From the NCBI RefSeq assembly GCF_005938655.1, contig NZ_VCQT01000033.1, forward strand, positions 22,736 through 86,735: a stretch of DNA of 64,000 nucleotides, read 5' to 3'. The notes under the pieces were generated by a model. It did no database searches. It was not told the origin of the DNA and saw only the letters and a program-made list of their open reading frames with translations. This document shows positions 54,225 to 63,467 of this stretch, one piece after another (within the stretch, counting starts at the first letter, position 1; each line of letters starts with the position of its first letter). The DNA is from Alloalcanivorax gelatiniphagus. GTDB lineage: Bacteria; Pseudomonadota; Gammaproteobacteria; Pseudomonadales; Alcanivoracaceae. The translations under genes were made by a program, and so were the position numbers.

Positions 54225-56129
54225 TCAATCCAGCGGCCAGCTCATCAGTAAACGGCCACCCACCCCATGCAAGGTGGCGCCGTCCGCTGAAAAGCTCAGG
54301 TCCGCCAGGGCCGTGGCCGGCGGCGCCAGTAACTTGGCCATGGTGCCGGCGCGGGCCCGCCACAGTGTCAGCGCGCCGCCGTCGTCGTAAAGCGCCAGGC
54401 AGCAACCGTCCGGCGAGGCCGCCGCCAGCCGCACCCGGGTGGCGCCGGGCAGTACGATGGAGGCCAGCACCGTGCCCTTGTCGGTGTCCAGCACATGGAC
54501 GCCGGCCCGGGCGTCCGGACCTTCCAACGCAAAGGCCGTGGCCAGCCAGCCGCCCGCCTCCGACACCGTGCCCGCGCCCTCCACCAGGGCGGTGCGCGGA
54601 TCCAGGCCATCCGGATAGGTCACCGCCGGGGCCCCGGCCAGGCGTGGCGGCACCGGGAAAGCCCGGCGGGTCACGCCGTCCTTCCAGGCCAGCGCCGCCA
54701 CGCCGTGGTCGTCCTCCACCCACAGGGCATCGCCGCCGCCGCCCAGCACCCGCAAGCGCCCCGGCAGCGCCGTACCGCGCGGCACCGTCCGCCGGGACGA
54801 CAGCGTCTCATCCCGCCAGGCGCGGATCCCGTCCACGCCCCGCTCCACCAGCCATACCCGCTCGCCGGCGGCGACCCAGGCGCCGCCCTGCAAGGCACGA
54901 CGGCTATCCTCGGATAGGGGCAGAGGCGTCACCTGGCCATGGTGATAACGAAACAGAGCCGGCAATGTCTCACCGAAAATACGCCCGGAGAAATAAACCC
55001 CCGAGGCCGCATCGGTGAGCCGGTCGGCGCCCTCCGCCGCCCGCCACAGCACCTGGACCTGTTGCGCCCCCGGGTCGAGGCGCCACAGCTCGGCGATCCA
55101 ACGCTGCTCGCCCTCCACCCGCGCCTGGCGGTCAACGCCCAGTAAAAAGGTGCCGTCGCCGCCCGGCGCCATGGCTTTCAATTGCAGGGCATCGTCGCTG
55201 CGCAGGTCCTGCACAGCCGGTTTCACCGGCGCGCCCGCGCCATTGGCCGACCGCCAGCGGGGCGCCGGCAGGGTCTCCGGCACCGGCACGGAAGGCGTCC
55301 ACAGGGATACCTCATCGGACAGGCGCAGCGCTGGCTCCGGCCAGTGGCTGGCCAGCGCCTCCAGGGTGGTGGTCAGCCAGCGCGCCGGCACCAGACATTG
55401 GGGCTTGGACTGAGGCGCCGCGCCCCAGTTGCCCTCCACCGGCGCCGGCAGGGGAATGGACTGGCAGCGCTGCAACACAATGGCGGTGGCCGGGCGGCCA
55501 AGGATCGGGCTCAGGTCCAGCAGTCGGGCACTGTCCGTCACCGGCACGTTATCCACTCGCTGGTCGTGAACAAAGCGCGCACCCGCCAGCGGGGCGGTGA
55601 ATCCGGGCAAACCACGCATCCGCTCCGGGTCGGAGTCCACATTGGCGACCAAGCGCCGCTGGCGGGCGGCGCTTTCCGGTTCCGTCAGCGCACCCTGGTC
55701 CACCGCCTGCCGCAACGCCGGGGCCAGCCCCTGCTCCACCCAGACGCGGCGCGCCTCCGGATTGGCCGCCAGCCACCAACGGCGCCAGGCGTCAGGCCAG
55801 TCCGCCAGCGTTGGCGCCGCCGTATCCAGGGTCCAGTCCAGACCGGCCCAGGCGGGTTCGATCACCTCACGCACCTGTTGGTAGCCGGCATCCACCAGCA
55901 CCACCGCCCGCTCGGACGCGAAGCGGCGGTCTTCCCCGAACACCACCACCGGCACCCGCAGCGCCGCGGGGGTGCGTGGCAAAAACGCCTGGGCGTCCTT
56001 GGACACCCGCCAATCGGTACGGCTTTTCCCGGGAAAGTCGGCGGCATCCGCCGGGGCCATGAACAAGGACATACCGACTCCCGCGAGCGCCCCGGCCAGG
56101 TTCCGCATCCTGCGCGCCACCCGGCTCAT
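54225..56129 (-). CDS. Secreted beta-propeller-like protein, unknown
   Basis: A 634-residue protein with a signal peptide cleaved after DAADA/ADAA near residue 30. The second half has repeated strand pairs of propeller type (GTFLLGVDRQARVEG, GGDALWVEDDHGVAALAW, GCCLALYDDGGALTLWRA, ADLSFSADGATLHGVGG), but no WD40 or NHL motif is exact. The first ~230 residues form a separate Trp- and Arg-rich domain I do not recognise. It starts on an ATGA overlap with the preceding secreted protein gene; the two probably act together. Confidence 0.72.
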   Translation of the reverse strand: MSRVARRMRNLAGALAGVGMSLFMAPADAADFPGKSRTDWRVSKDAQAFLPRTPAALRVPVVVFGEDRRFASERAVVLVDAGYQQVREVIEPAWAGLDWTLDTAAPTLADWPDAWRRWWLAANPEARRVWVEQGLAPALRQAVDQGALTEPESAARQRRLVANVDSDPERMRGLPGFTAPLAGARFVHDQRVDNVPVTDSARLLDLSPILGRPATAIVLQRCQSIPLPAPVEGNWGAAPQSKPQCLVPARWLTTTLEALASHWPEPALRLSDEVSLWTPSVPVPETLPAPRWRSANGAGAPVKPAVQDLRSDDALQLKAMAPGGDGTFLLGVDRQARVEGEQRWIAELWRLDPGAQQVQVLWRAAEGADRLTDAASGVYFSGRIFGETLPALFRYHHGQVTPLPLSEDSRRALQGGAWVAAGERVWLVERGVDGIRAWRDETLSSRRTVPRGTALPGRLRVLGGGGDALWVEDDHGVAALAWKDGVTRRAFPVPPRLAGAPAVTYPDGLDPRTALVEGAGTVSEAGGWLATAFALEGPDARAGVHVLDTDKGTVLASIVLPGATRVRLAAASPDGCCLALYDDGGALTLWRARAGTMAKLLAPPATALADLSFSADGATLHGVGGRLLMSWPLD

Positions 56130-57187
56130 GGTTGAGGCCCTGCCATCAGTTCAACGTCGAGCGGTGCCGGATCGGTCCTGCGCATCCACACACCCCGGAA
56201 GCCGTCCGCCTCCGGTTCCAGAATGAACATTTCCCGCGCCGCCAGCGTGTCGCCCTCCCACTTGAGAATCAGCGCTTCGTTTTTCCGGCCCGTCAGACGC
56301 AGGGGGTTCGGCGTGCCCACGTTCCGGTAAGCGTAGGAACCACCGTCCTCGCCATCGAGAACCAGCACGATCCGGTGCCGGTCAATGCGCCCGAAATACA
56401 CGCCCTTCTCGCCGTAGGTGCGCGGGCACGATGTTTGATCCCCGGCAAGGGCGCAGGCGCCGAAGTCGCTGAGCCAGGGCCGCAACGCTTTTATATCGCC
56501 GCCGGCTTCCAGTGTGCCCAGCTCATCCAGCGCCCGGAACGCGCGACCGAAACCGCACTGCCAGCTCACGTGCAGGCCCGCGTCATCGACGAAAAAATCC
56601 CAGGACGTTCGCGAATCCTTCAGAACGTCGAGACAGGTTTCGTAGTGCTCGCGCTGTACCTGGCGGTCCTCGTCGTCCAGCTCCGAAGGCGCCGACAGCA
56701 CCGCGCTGATCTCGTCCCGCCACTGCCGCTGTACCCGCGCCGTGAAATCGCTCAGCCCGCCCTTGCTAAAGAAATCCGCCAGATCCAGGGGGCGGCCGGT
56801 ACCGGCATCAAAGGTAAAGTGGCTTTGGTACTGAGTGTCGTAGGCGCCCAGGAAATCGACGTTGATCGCCAACGACAGATACGCCGGAGTGTTGCCGGCG
56901 ATCTGATAATCCAGGCGGCGGATGCCCCATCCGTGCCGGTCGGGGCCGACGCGCTCGAACGGCGCGATTTCCGTGGAGAACGGGTAGCGCTCCAGCAACC
57001 GGACCTGCAGCCAGATATTGATGGCATCCGCTGTCGCGCCGCCGGTGACCAGCGGAAAGCGGTAGGCCTTCGCCTGTTCCGCATCGTCCAGGGGCAGGGG
57101 CGTGACCGACAAAGGCGCGGCCAGCGAGATCGGAGACAGCAGCACCAGGGATAAAACGGAGCGAGAAAAAGATCGGATATCGGCCAT
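56126..57187 (-). CDS. Secreted protein, unknown (RsiV/DUF3298-like character)
   Basis: A 353-residue protein with a signal peptide (residues 1-23, ending SLAAP). The middle region (NTPAYLSLAINVDFLGAYDT, FTFDAGTGRPLDLADFFSKG) resembles DUF3298/RsiV-like extracytoplasmic domains, where FD..TG..L.L.DLF is typical. Four cysteines in the second half may form disulfides. It is the first gene of a two-gene operon with the propeller-like protein. Function unknown. Confidence 0.7.
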   Translation of the reverse strand: MADIRSFSRSVLSLVLLSPISLAAPLSVTPLPLDDAEQAKAYRFPLVTGGATADAINIWLQVRLLERYPFSTEIAPFERVGPDRHGWGIRRLDYQIAGNTPAYLSLAINVDFLGAYDTQYQSHFTFDAGTGRPLDLADFFSKGGLSDFTARVQRQWRDEISAVLSAPSELDDEDRQVQREHYETCLDVLKDSRTSWDFFVDDAGLHVSWQCGFGRAFRALDELGTLEAGGDIKALRPWLSDFGACALAGDQTSCPRTYGEKGVYFGRIDRHRIVLVLDGEDGGSYAYRNVGTPNPLRLTGRKNEALILKWEGDTLAAREMFILEPEADGFRGVWMRRTDPAPLDVELMAGPQP

Positions 57188-57335
57188 GATGGTAGAAGGG
57201 GCTCCGCCCCACCGGTCGGTTCGTTATCCAGAACCTACCCGGCGGGGCGCAGCGGCGCAACGCGGTGGCTCACGGAGCGTGAGCCGGGCCGCATTACGAC
57301 CACCCACCGATAACGGCGGGCTGGCGCCGGGTCGG

Positions 57336-59057
57336 TTATTCCCGGGCGCACTCGAACGAGGCCGCTTCCATGGGATCGCCGCCACCGATATAGCGCGGCC
57401 AGGCCGGATAATCACAAAGCGGCCGGGTGCGGCCCGGTTCGCCCACGGTGTCCGTGGTGATCTGATTCTCCGGCGCGGTGCCCTGTTCCACCCAGTCCTC
57501 CAGCGCGGTGAGCGAATCCCAGGTGGCGTTGAAGCTGAGGCTGGCCGCATGGCCGAAGCCCGCCACCTCATAGAAACGCACGAACGAATCCACTTTTTCC
57601 GCGCCCATCTGATTCAGCAACCGGCCGTAGTACATCTCGGTGGCACGGGTGCTCACCAGCACATCGGACATGCCGTGGGCCAGCAGCAGCTTGCCGCCGC
57701 GCGCCTCGAACCCGGAAATATTGGTGCCCGCGTTCAGCCCCACGCTGAGATCACTGATGCGCTGGGCGTACTGGGGCGCCGGGTTGATCGGGTCCAGATT
57801 GTAGGAATTGAACGAGGCATCCCGGGCCACGGAGTACCGCACCCACTGATCCACCAGCACGCTCAGGTAAGGCGCGTACTGCGGCATGTTCGGAAACACC
57901 GGCGCGGTGTAGCCAAAGTTCAGGAAGGTGATGGTGTTACCGAGCGGCGTGCTGGTGTCGATGCCCAGATCCGCGCCCCACACATTGGAACCCGGATAGC
58001 CGGTCTCGCCACTGGCCAGCGGAAAGTTGAAGGTCACACCCTGGTCCATGGTTTTCAACGCGTTGATCTGCGCATCGGACAAACAGCTGTCGCCGTCGTC
58101 GCCGCCGCCGGGGCAACGCAGCGGATTGCCGTTCACCATGGCCGTGGACGGATCGAAGATGGCGTTGCACTGGCGCTGGTCATTGATCAGCTCGTCCGCC
58201 AGCCCGTCCAGCTCGTCGCAGGCTTCCAAGGCCGCGTCCAGCAGCAATTGCCGCTTGGCGAAGCTCGGGTAAGCGCCGGGCTGGGACAGGGCGCGGCTGT
58301 AATGCTGACCGGCCAGCAACGCTTCCGCGTCGTTCCAGGCCGGGTACCAGGCGATGGCGCCGTCCCAATCGCCCGGCCAACGCTGGATGCTGGTCAGCGC
58401 TTCGCGGCCGCCGGTGGAACCGCCGGCGAAATAGCTGTGCGCCGGCGCGCCGCCGTAGCGTTTCTTGATAATGAACATGGAGGCGTCGCGGGTTTTCTTC
58501 AGCGCATCGCCGGCGAAGTTGTTCACCGCCTCGTCGTTGAGACCCCAGCGGCCATCCTGGGAGCCGTAGTCGTTGGCCTGATGCCCGGAATCGCTGGCGA
58601 AGGTGGCGTAGCCGCGCGCTACCGGCAGCGGCTGGTCCACGGCGCCCTGGGCAATATTGCCGGTGATATTGGGGATGGAACCGTTGAAGCCGCCGCCGCC
58701 GAACATCAGCGCTTTTTTGTTCCAATCGGCAGGCAGCGCCACCTTGAACAGAATGTCCGGTGCCGCCGGGTCCACCGGCGCGATGCGGCCCTCCACCAGA
58801 CAGTGCTCCGGCAACGCCGCCGCGCCGCTGCCGCTGGCGGCCACCACCGACGACGCCGTGACTTCGCCGCCGGAGGTAGCCAGCGCGAAAGCATCGGCGG
58901 GGATCGCCAGCCCGGCCAGCTGTTCGCAGTTCAGAGTTTGAGGTTGGGGTTGTTCGACGTAATCGTGGTCGCTGTCGCCGCCACAGCCCACCAGGGCCAC
59001 GGCGGACAGGCCGCACAGGGTGATGCCCAGCCCTTTCAGGCCGTTTGCTATTTTCAT
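57336..59057 (-). CDS. Tannase / feruloyl esterase family lipoprotein
   Basis: A 573-residue secreted serine esterase with lipobox LVGC (Cys25). Tannase-family features: the substrate-facing GGGGFNGSIPN near residue 118, the nucleophile motif GGSTGGREAL near 213, HGMSDVLVS near 471 with the aspartate, and GFGHAASL near 506 with the histidine. Such enzymes hydrolyse gallate, ferulate, or MHET/aromatic esters. The aromatic-acid genes nearby suggest it could supply aromatic acids from esters (inference). It is monocistronic. Confidence 0.88.
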   Translation of the reverse strand: MKIANGLKGLGITLCGLSAVALVGCGGDSDHDYVEQPQPQTLNCEQLAGLAIPADAFALATSGGEVTASSVVAASGSGAAALPEHCLVEGRIAPVDPAAPDILFKVALPADWNKKALMFGGGGFNGSIPNITGNIAQGAVDQPLPVARGYATFASDSGHQANDYGSQDGRWGLNDEAVNNFAGDALKKTRDASMFIIKKRYGGAPAHSYFAGGSTGGREALTSIQRWPGDWDGAIAWYPAWNDAEALLAGQHYSRALSQPGAYPSFAKRQLLLDAALEACDELDGLADELINDQRQCNAIFDPSTAMVNGNPLRCPGGGDDGDSCLSDAQINALKTMDQGVTFNFPLASGETGYPGSNVWGADLGIDTSTPLGNTITFLNFGYTAPVFPNMPQYAPYLSVLVDQWVRYSVARDASFNSYNLDPINPAPQYAQRISDLSVGLNAGTNISGFEARGGKLLLAHGMSDVLVSTRATEMYYGRLLNQMGAEKVDSFVRFYEVAGFGHAASLSFNATWDSLTALEDWVEQGTAPENQITTDTVGEPGRTRPLCDYPAWPRYIGGGDPMEAASFECARE

Positions 59058-59255
59058 GATGCTCTCCCGGTATTGTCGTTATTGGGTCGGGTAAAACGGG
59101 TTTTCACCGCCCCCGGCGCCGGCAGGCGTAGGGAAACGGTGTTGACGAATCATAGACCGGGCCGGGACGGCATTCACTCAAACACTGGCAGGTAAACAAA
59201 AGGTTCGTCGCGGGCTACCGGACCGCTGCCAAAAAGCGGATTCCGGTGCACCGGA

Positions 59256-59999
59256 TCAGGGTTGGGAAAACAGCTTCAGAACGCCTTCCAGCGGGGGCAA
59301 AGGCCCACGGGAAAGGCGGCGGGCTTCGTCACCGTCGATACCGAGAATGCGCAAAACCATGGCGGCGGTACGCTCGGGAACCCGCTCCGCGTCCAGGTCC
59401 AGCCCCGGCAGGGCCGCCGCCGGGGCGCCGGCGGCGCGCTCGATCTCCGCGGTCAGCACGCCCAGCACGGTGCTGCCGATGGCCACCAGCGTCATGGCCA
59501 GATCGTCGACATCAAAGCGTTCGGCGCTGATGCCTTCCTGCACATCACGGAGCAGAAACTTACCCAGCCCCCGCGACAGCAATTGCGGACTGAACGGGGT
59601 CTGCGCCAGAAAGCGCCCCCAGAGCGGATCGGACTGCGCCTGCAGCAAGGTGTAGCGCACCCCCACACTCAGCCTTTCCGCCGGGTCGGACAGGTGCCGG
59701 GCGGCCTCATCCACCACCCGGCCGGAGTTCTCCAGCACCTCCTCCACCAGGGCGTCGTAGATCGCTTCCTTGGACTCGAAGTAGTTGTAGAAGGTGCCGA
59801 AGCCCACGTCCGCGGCGTCGGTGATCTGCTGGATGGTGACGTCTTCCTTGCGCCGCTCCGACATCAATTCAAACGCCGCCTTCATCAGGTTGTGACGCTT
59901 CTCGCGCTTGCGACGAACGCTGCGCGGCTCCTGGTCGGGGGCGCTGCGGGACGGCCCGGTGGCCGCTGAGGAATCGGGTTTCGGTGTACGTGGACTCAT
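59256..59999 (-). CDS. TetR-family regulator
   Basis: A 247-residue TetR protein with a long disordered N-terminus (about 30 residues). The helix-turn-helix is seen in VTIQQITDAADVGFGTFYNY then FESKEAIYDALV, near residues 54-85. The C-terminal ligand domain is typical in size. It is divergent from the AceE-like/VOC/FAD hydroxylase operon and is its likely regulator. Confidence 0.92.
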   Translation of the reverse strand: MSPRTPKPDSSAATGPSRSAPDQEPRSVRRKREKRHNLMKAAFELMSERRKEDVTIQQITDAADVGFGTFYNYFESKEAIYDALVEEVLENSGRVVDEAARHLSDPAERLSVGVRYTLLQAQSDPLWGRFLAQTPFSPQLLSRGLGKFLLRDVQEGISAERFDVDDLAMTLVAIGSTVLGVLTAEIERAAGAPAAALPGLDLDAERVPERTAAMVLRILGIDGDEARRLSRGPLPPLEGVLKLFSQP

Positions 60000-60013
60000 A
60001 GGCGAAATCTATC

Positions 60014-60069
60014 ATCAAAACTGATTACCAACAAACTTCAATCTTTTCTGATTGAGGATCACTTTTGAT
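60014..60069. promoter_or_regulatory. Inverted repeats in the TetR / aceE-like promoter region
   Basis: ATCAAAACTGAT (60014-60025) and ATCACTTTTGAT (60058-60069) are inverted copies with one mismatch. Between them CAATC-N6-GATTG (60039-60054) is a perfect small inverted repeat. These are candidate TetR operators. Confidence 0.5.
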
Positions 60070-60123
60070 TATGTATCATCTTTTCCTGTCGCACCTCAGG
60101 AAAGTGCTATTCAGGGAAGTGCC

Positions 60124-62793
60124 ATGAAGCCGATGTTTTTATCCTCGGACGCTGATCCGGACCCGGTCGAAACCCAGGAGTGGCTGGAAGCGTTCCAGGC
60201 CGCCCAGAAACAGGACCCCGAACGGGCCCTCTATTTGCTCGGCCGTCTGGACCAGTGCGCCCGGGAATCCGGCCTGCTGGGCAGTTCGGCGCCCTATTCG
60301 TCCTACCGGAACACCCTTTCCCTGGAGCAGCAGGACGCCTACCCAGGGGACCTGGCCATGGAGCAGCGCCTGGTGGCCCTGTGCCGCTGGAACGCGCTGG
60401 CCATGGTGGTGCGCGCCAACAAGGCGTTCGGGGATCTGGGCGGTCATATCGCCAGCTACGCTTCGGCGGCGGAAATCTTCGAGGTGGGCTTCAATCATTT
60501 TTTCCGCTCCCCCACCGCCGAGGACGGCGGCGACCTGGTGTACTTCCAGCCGCACTCCTCGCCGGGCGTCTATGCCCGCGCCTATATGGAAGGCCGGCTG
60601 AGCGAAGAACAGCTTCTCAACTATCGCCAGGAAGTGGGCGGCAACGGCCTTTGCTCCTACCCGCACCCCTGGCTGATGCCGGATTTCTGGCAGTTCCCCA
60701 CCGGCTCCATGGGCATCGGGCCGATCAACGCGGTGCACCAGGCCCGCTTCCTGCGCTACCTGGCGCACCGCGGGCTGGCCGAAACCCAAGGCCGGCGCGT
60801 ATGGGGCGTCTTCGGCGACGGCGAAATGGACGAACCGGAATCCATCGCCGGCCTGTCCCTGGCCGCCCGCGAGGGGCTGGACAACCTGACCTTCATCATC
60901 AACTGCAACCTGCAGCGACTGGACGGCCCGGTGCGCGGCAACGGCCAGGTGATCCAGGAACTGGAAGCCCTGTTCGCCGGCGTCGGCTGGAACGTGATCA
61001 AGGTGCTGTGGGGCTCGGAATGGGATGCCCTGTTTGCCCGCGACAAGCAACACACGCTGCTGCGCAAGCTGGCGCAAACCGTGGACGGCAACTATCAAAC
61101 CCTGGGCGCCAAGGACGGCGCCTACAACATCGAGCATTTCTTCAAGACCGACCCGGAGATTCAGGCGCTGGTCTCGCACATGAGCGATGCGGAAATCGAC
61201 GCGCTGAAACGGGGTGGCCACGACCTGCGCAAACTGTACGCCGCCTATGCGGCCGCCACCCGCCATAAAGGCCAGCCCACGGTGATCCTGGCGAAGACCA
61301 AAAAAGGCTACGGCATGGGTGCCGCCGGCGAGTCACGGATGACCGCCCACCAACAAAAGAAAATGGACGAAGCGGCGCTTAAGGCATTCCGGGATCGCTT
61401 CAACCTGCCGTTGAGCGACGAGGATCTGGCGCAACACAACTTCTGCCGCCCCGACCCGGACAGCGACGAAATGCGCTACCTCAAGCAGCGCCGCGAGGCT
61501 CTGGGCGGGCCGATCCCGGCGCGCCGCCGTGAAACCGCGCCGGTGCCAATCCCACCTTTGGAACGCTACGCCGCCTTCGCCATGGAAGGCGCCTCCCGGG
61601 AGATCTCCACCACCATGGCCATGGTGCGCATGATGTCCGCGCTGCTTAAGGACCAGGCCCTGGGCCCGAGGCTGGTGCCCATCGTCGCCGATGAAGCACG
61701 CACCTTCGGCATGGCCAACCTGTTCCATCAGATCGGCATCTACTCGCCGGTGGGGCAGTTGTACGCGCCGGAGGACGCCGGCTCCCTGGTCTCCTATCGG
61801 GAAGCCAAGGACGGGCAACTGCTGGAGGAAGGCATCAACGAGGCCGGCGCCATCTCTTCCTGGGTGGCCGCCGGCACGGCCTACAGTGTGTCGAACATCG
61901 CCATGCTGCCGATCTACATTTTCTATTCCATGTTCGGCTTCCAGCGCGTGGGGGATCTGATCTGGGCGGCGGCGGACCAGCGGGCGCGGGGATTTCTGAT
62001 CGGCGCTACCGCCGGCCGCACCACCCTGGGCGGCGAGGGCCTGCAGCATCAGGACGGCGCCAGCCAGCTGATTGCCGCCACCGTGCCCACTTGCCGGGCC
62101 TATGACCCGGCCTTCGCCGGGGAGCTGGCGGTGATCATGGACCACGGCATGCGGCGGATGATGGAAGAGCAGGCCGACGAGTTCTACTACCTCACCGTCA
62201 GCAACGAAAGCTACGCCCAGGAGCCCATCGACAAGGCCTCGGCGGACCACATCGTCAAAGGTTTATACGCCTATCGGCGCCACGGCGGCGACGATGCCAC
62301 CGCCTCGGTACGGCTGCTCGGTTCCGGCCCGATTCTGCGCGAAGTGGACGCCGCCGCCGCCCTGCTGGCCAGCGACTGGAACATCCGCGGCACCGTGTTC
62401 AGCGCCACCAGCTTCACCGAGCTGGCCCGCGACGCGGCGAACGTGGAGCGCCAGAATCGCCTGCACCCGGACCAGCCCGCCGCCACCAGCCATGTGCAAA
62501 CACTGTTGCCCGGCGACGAGCTTACGGTGGCCGCCACGGACTATGTGCGCGCCTACCCGGGGCTGATCGCCCCCTATCTGAAAAGCCGCTATGTGGTGCT
62601 CGGCACCGACGGCTTCGGACGCAGCGACACCCGCGCCCGGCTGCGCCAGTTCTTCGAAATTGATCGCACCCACATCGTCATCGCCACCCTCCATGCCCTG
62701 GAGGAAGACGGCCGGATTGCCAAAGGCACGGTGGCGGAGGCCATGGCCCGCTATGACATCAACCCGGTTACGCCGGCGCCCTGGGCCGTCTAG
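60124..62793 (+). CDS. AceE-type pyruvate dehydrogenase E1 homologue (stand-alone)
   Basis: An 889-residue homodimeric 2-oxoacid dehydrogenase E1, full length compared with E. coli AceE (887). The thiamine diphosphate motif runs from GDGEMDEPES to INCNLQRLDG near residues 235-265; earlier HSSPGVYARAYMEGRL is conserved, as is the DPVETQEWLEA N-terminus that in AceE touches E2. No E2 or E3 gene is adjacent, so this is a paralogue of the housekeeping enzyme. It could oxidise pyruvate or 2-oxobutyrate made by the following catabolic genes; MdeB of Pseudomonas is a comparable stand-alone case. The start is chosen at ATG 60124. Confidence 0.88.
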   Translation: MKPMFLSSDADPDPVETQEWLEAFQAAQKQDPERALYLLGRLDQCARESGLLGSSAPYSSYRNTLSLEQQDAYPGDLAMEQRLVALCRWNALAMVVRANKAFGDLGGHIASYASAAEIFEVGFNHFFRSPTAEDGGDLVYFQPHSSPGVYARAYMEGRLSEEQLLNYRQEVGGNGLCSYPHPWLMPDFWQFPTGSMGIGPINAVHQARFLRYLAHRGLAETQGRRVWGVFGDGEMDEPESIAGLSLAAREGLDNLTFIINCNLQRLDGPVRGNGQVIQELEALFAGVGWNVIKVLWGSEWDALFARDKQHTLLRKLAQTVDGNYQTLGAKDGAYNIEHFFKTDPEIQALVSHMSDAEIDALKRGGHDLRKLYAAYAAATRHKGQPTVILAKTKKGYGMGAAGESRMTAHQQKKMDEAALKAFRDRFNLPLSDEDLAQHNFCRPDPDSDEMRYLKQRREALGGPIPARRRETAPVPIPPLERYAAFAMEGASREISTTMAMVRMMSALLKDQALGPRLVPIVADEARTFGMANLFHQIGIYSPVGQLYAPEDAGSLVSYREAKDGQLLEEGINEAGAISSWVAAGTAYSVSNIAMLPIYIFYSMFGFQRVGDLIWAAADQRARGFLIGATAGRTTLGGEGLQHQDGASQLIAATVPTCRAYDPAFAGELAVIMDHGMRRMMEEQADEFYYLTVSNESYAQEPIDKASADHIVKGLYAYRRHGGDDATASVRLLGSGPILREVDAAAALLASDWNIRGTVFSATSFTELARDAANVERQNRLHPDQPAATSHVQTLLPGDELTVAATDYVRAYPGLIAPYLKSRYVVLGTDGFGRSDTRARLRQFFEIDRTHIVIATLHALEEDGRIAKGTVAEAMARYDINPVTPAPWAV

Positions 62794-62825
62794 GCCCCCT
62801 ATATCGTCAATGAGGACTTACAGAC

Positions 62826-63467
62826 ATGAACAACAAAACGTCTTCACCCGCACCATCAGAAAAAGCCGTCCGCGCGCCCCGCTACATCGCCCACTGGGTG
62901 ATCAAGACGCCCCGGCGCAAAAAACTTATTGAATGGTACAAGGCGGTATTCGGCGCCGAGGTGGTGCACTCCGACAAGATGATCACCTTCCTCAGCTGGG
63001 ACGGCGAAAGCCACCGGCTGGCCCTGGTCAACCTGCCCGCCGCCCTGCGCTTCGCGTTCCCCCTGTCGCGCATCCGCCGCAAGCTGTTTGGTGTCGACCA
63101 TATCGCCCACGGCTTCGACTCCCTGGAACAACTGCTGCACGGCTACGCCAACATCAGAAAGCAGGGCATCAAGCCGGTCTGGTGCATCAATCACGGCCCC
63201 ACCACGTCCATCTACTACGAAGACCCGGACGGCAACCGGCACGAATTCCAGGTGGAAAATTTCGAGACACCGGAGGAAACCCGGGACTACTTCAACAGCC
63301 CGGCCTTCGCCGAGAACCCGATCGGCGTCAACTTCAACCCGGACTATCTGCTTGAGCAACTTAACCAGGGCGTCCCCGAAAAAGAGCTTCTGAAACAGGG
63401 CGCCGGCACCCGGCCCGGCACCAAGCAGCCCAAAAACATGAAAGCCATCAACTGGAGGACGCTGTAA
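62826..63467 (+). CDS. VOC-superfamily extradiol dioxygenase-like protein
   Basis: A 213-residue protein of the vicinal-oxygen-chelate fold. Possible iron ligands are H23 (YIAHWVIKT), H92 (GVDHIAHGF) and a glutamate at 140 or 144 (DGNRHEFQVENF), the spacing used by type I extradiol dioxygenases such as BphC. The first ~20 residues are polar and outside the fold. It begins 32 bp after the E1 gene and its stop overlaps the next start (TAATG). Ring cleavage of a catechol is the best guess, but other VOC reactions are possible. Confidence 0.8.
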   Translation: MNNKTSSPAPSEKAVRAPRYIAHWVIKTPRRKKLIEWYKAVFGAEVVHSDKMITFLSWDGESHRLALVNLPAALRFAFPLSRIRRKLFGVDHIAHGFDSLEQLLHGYANIRKQGIKPVWCINHGPTTSIYYEDPDGNRHEFQVENFETPEETRDYFNSPAFAENPIGVNFNPDYLLEQLNQGVPEKELLKQGAGTRPGTKQPKNMKAINWRTL

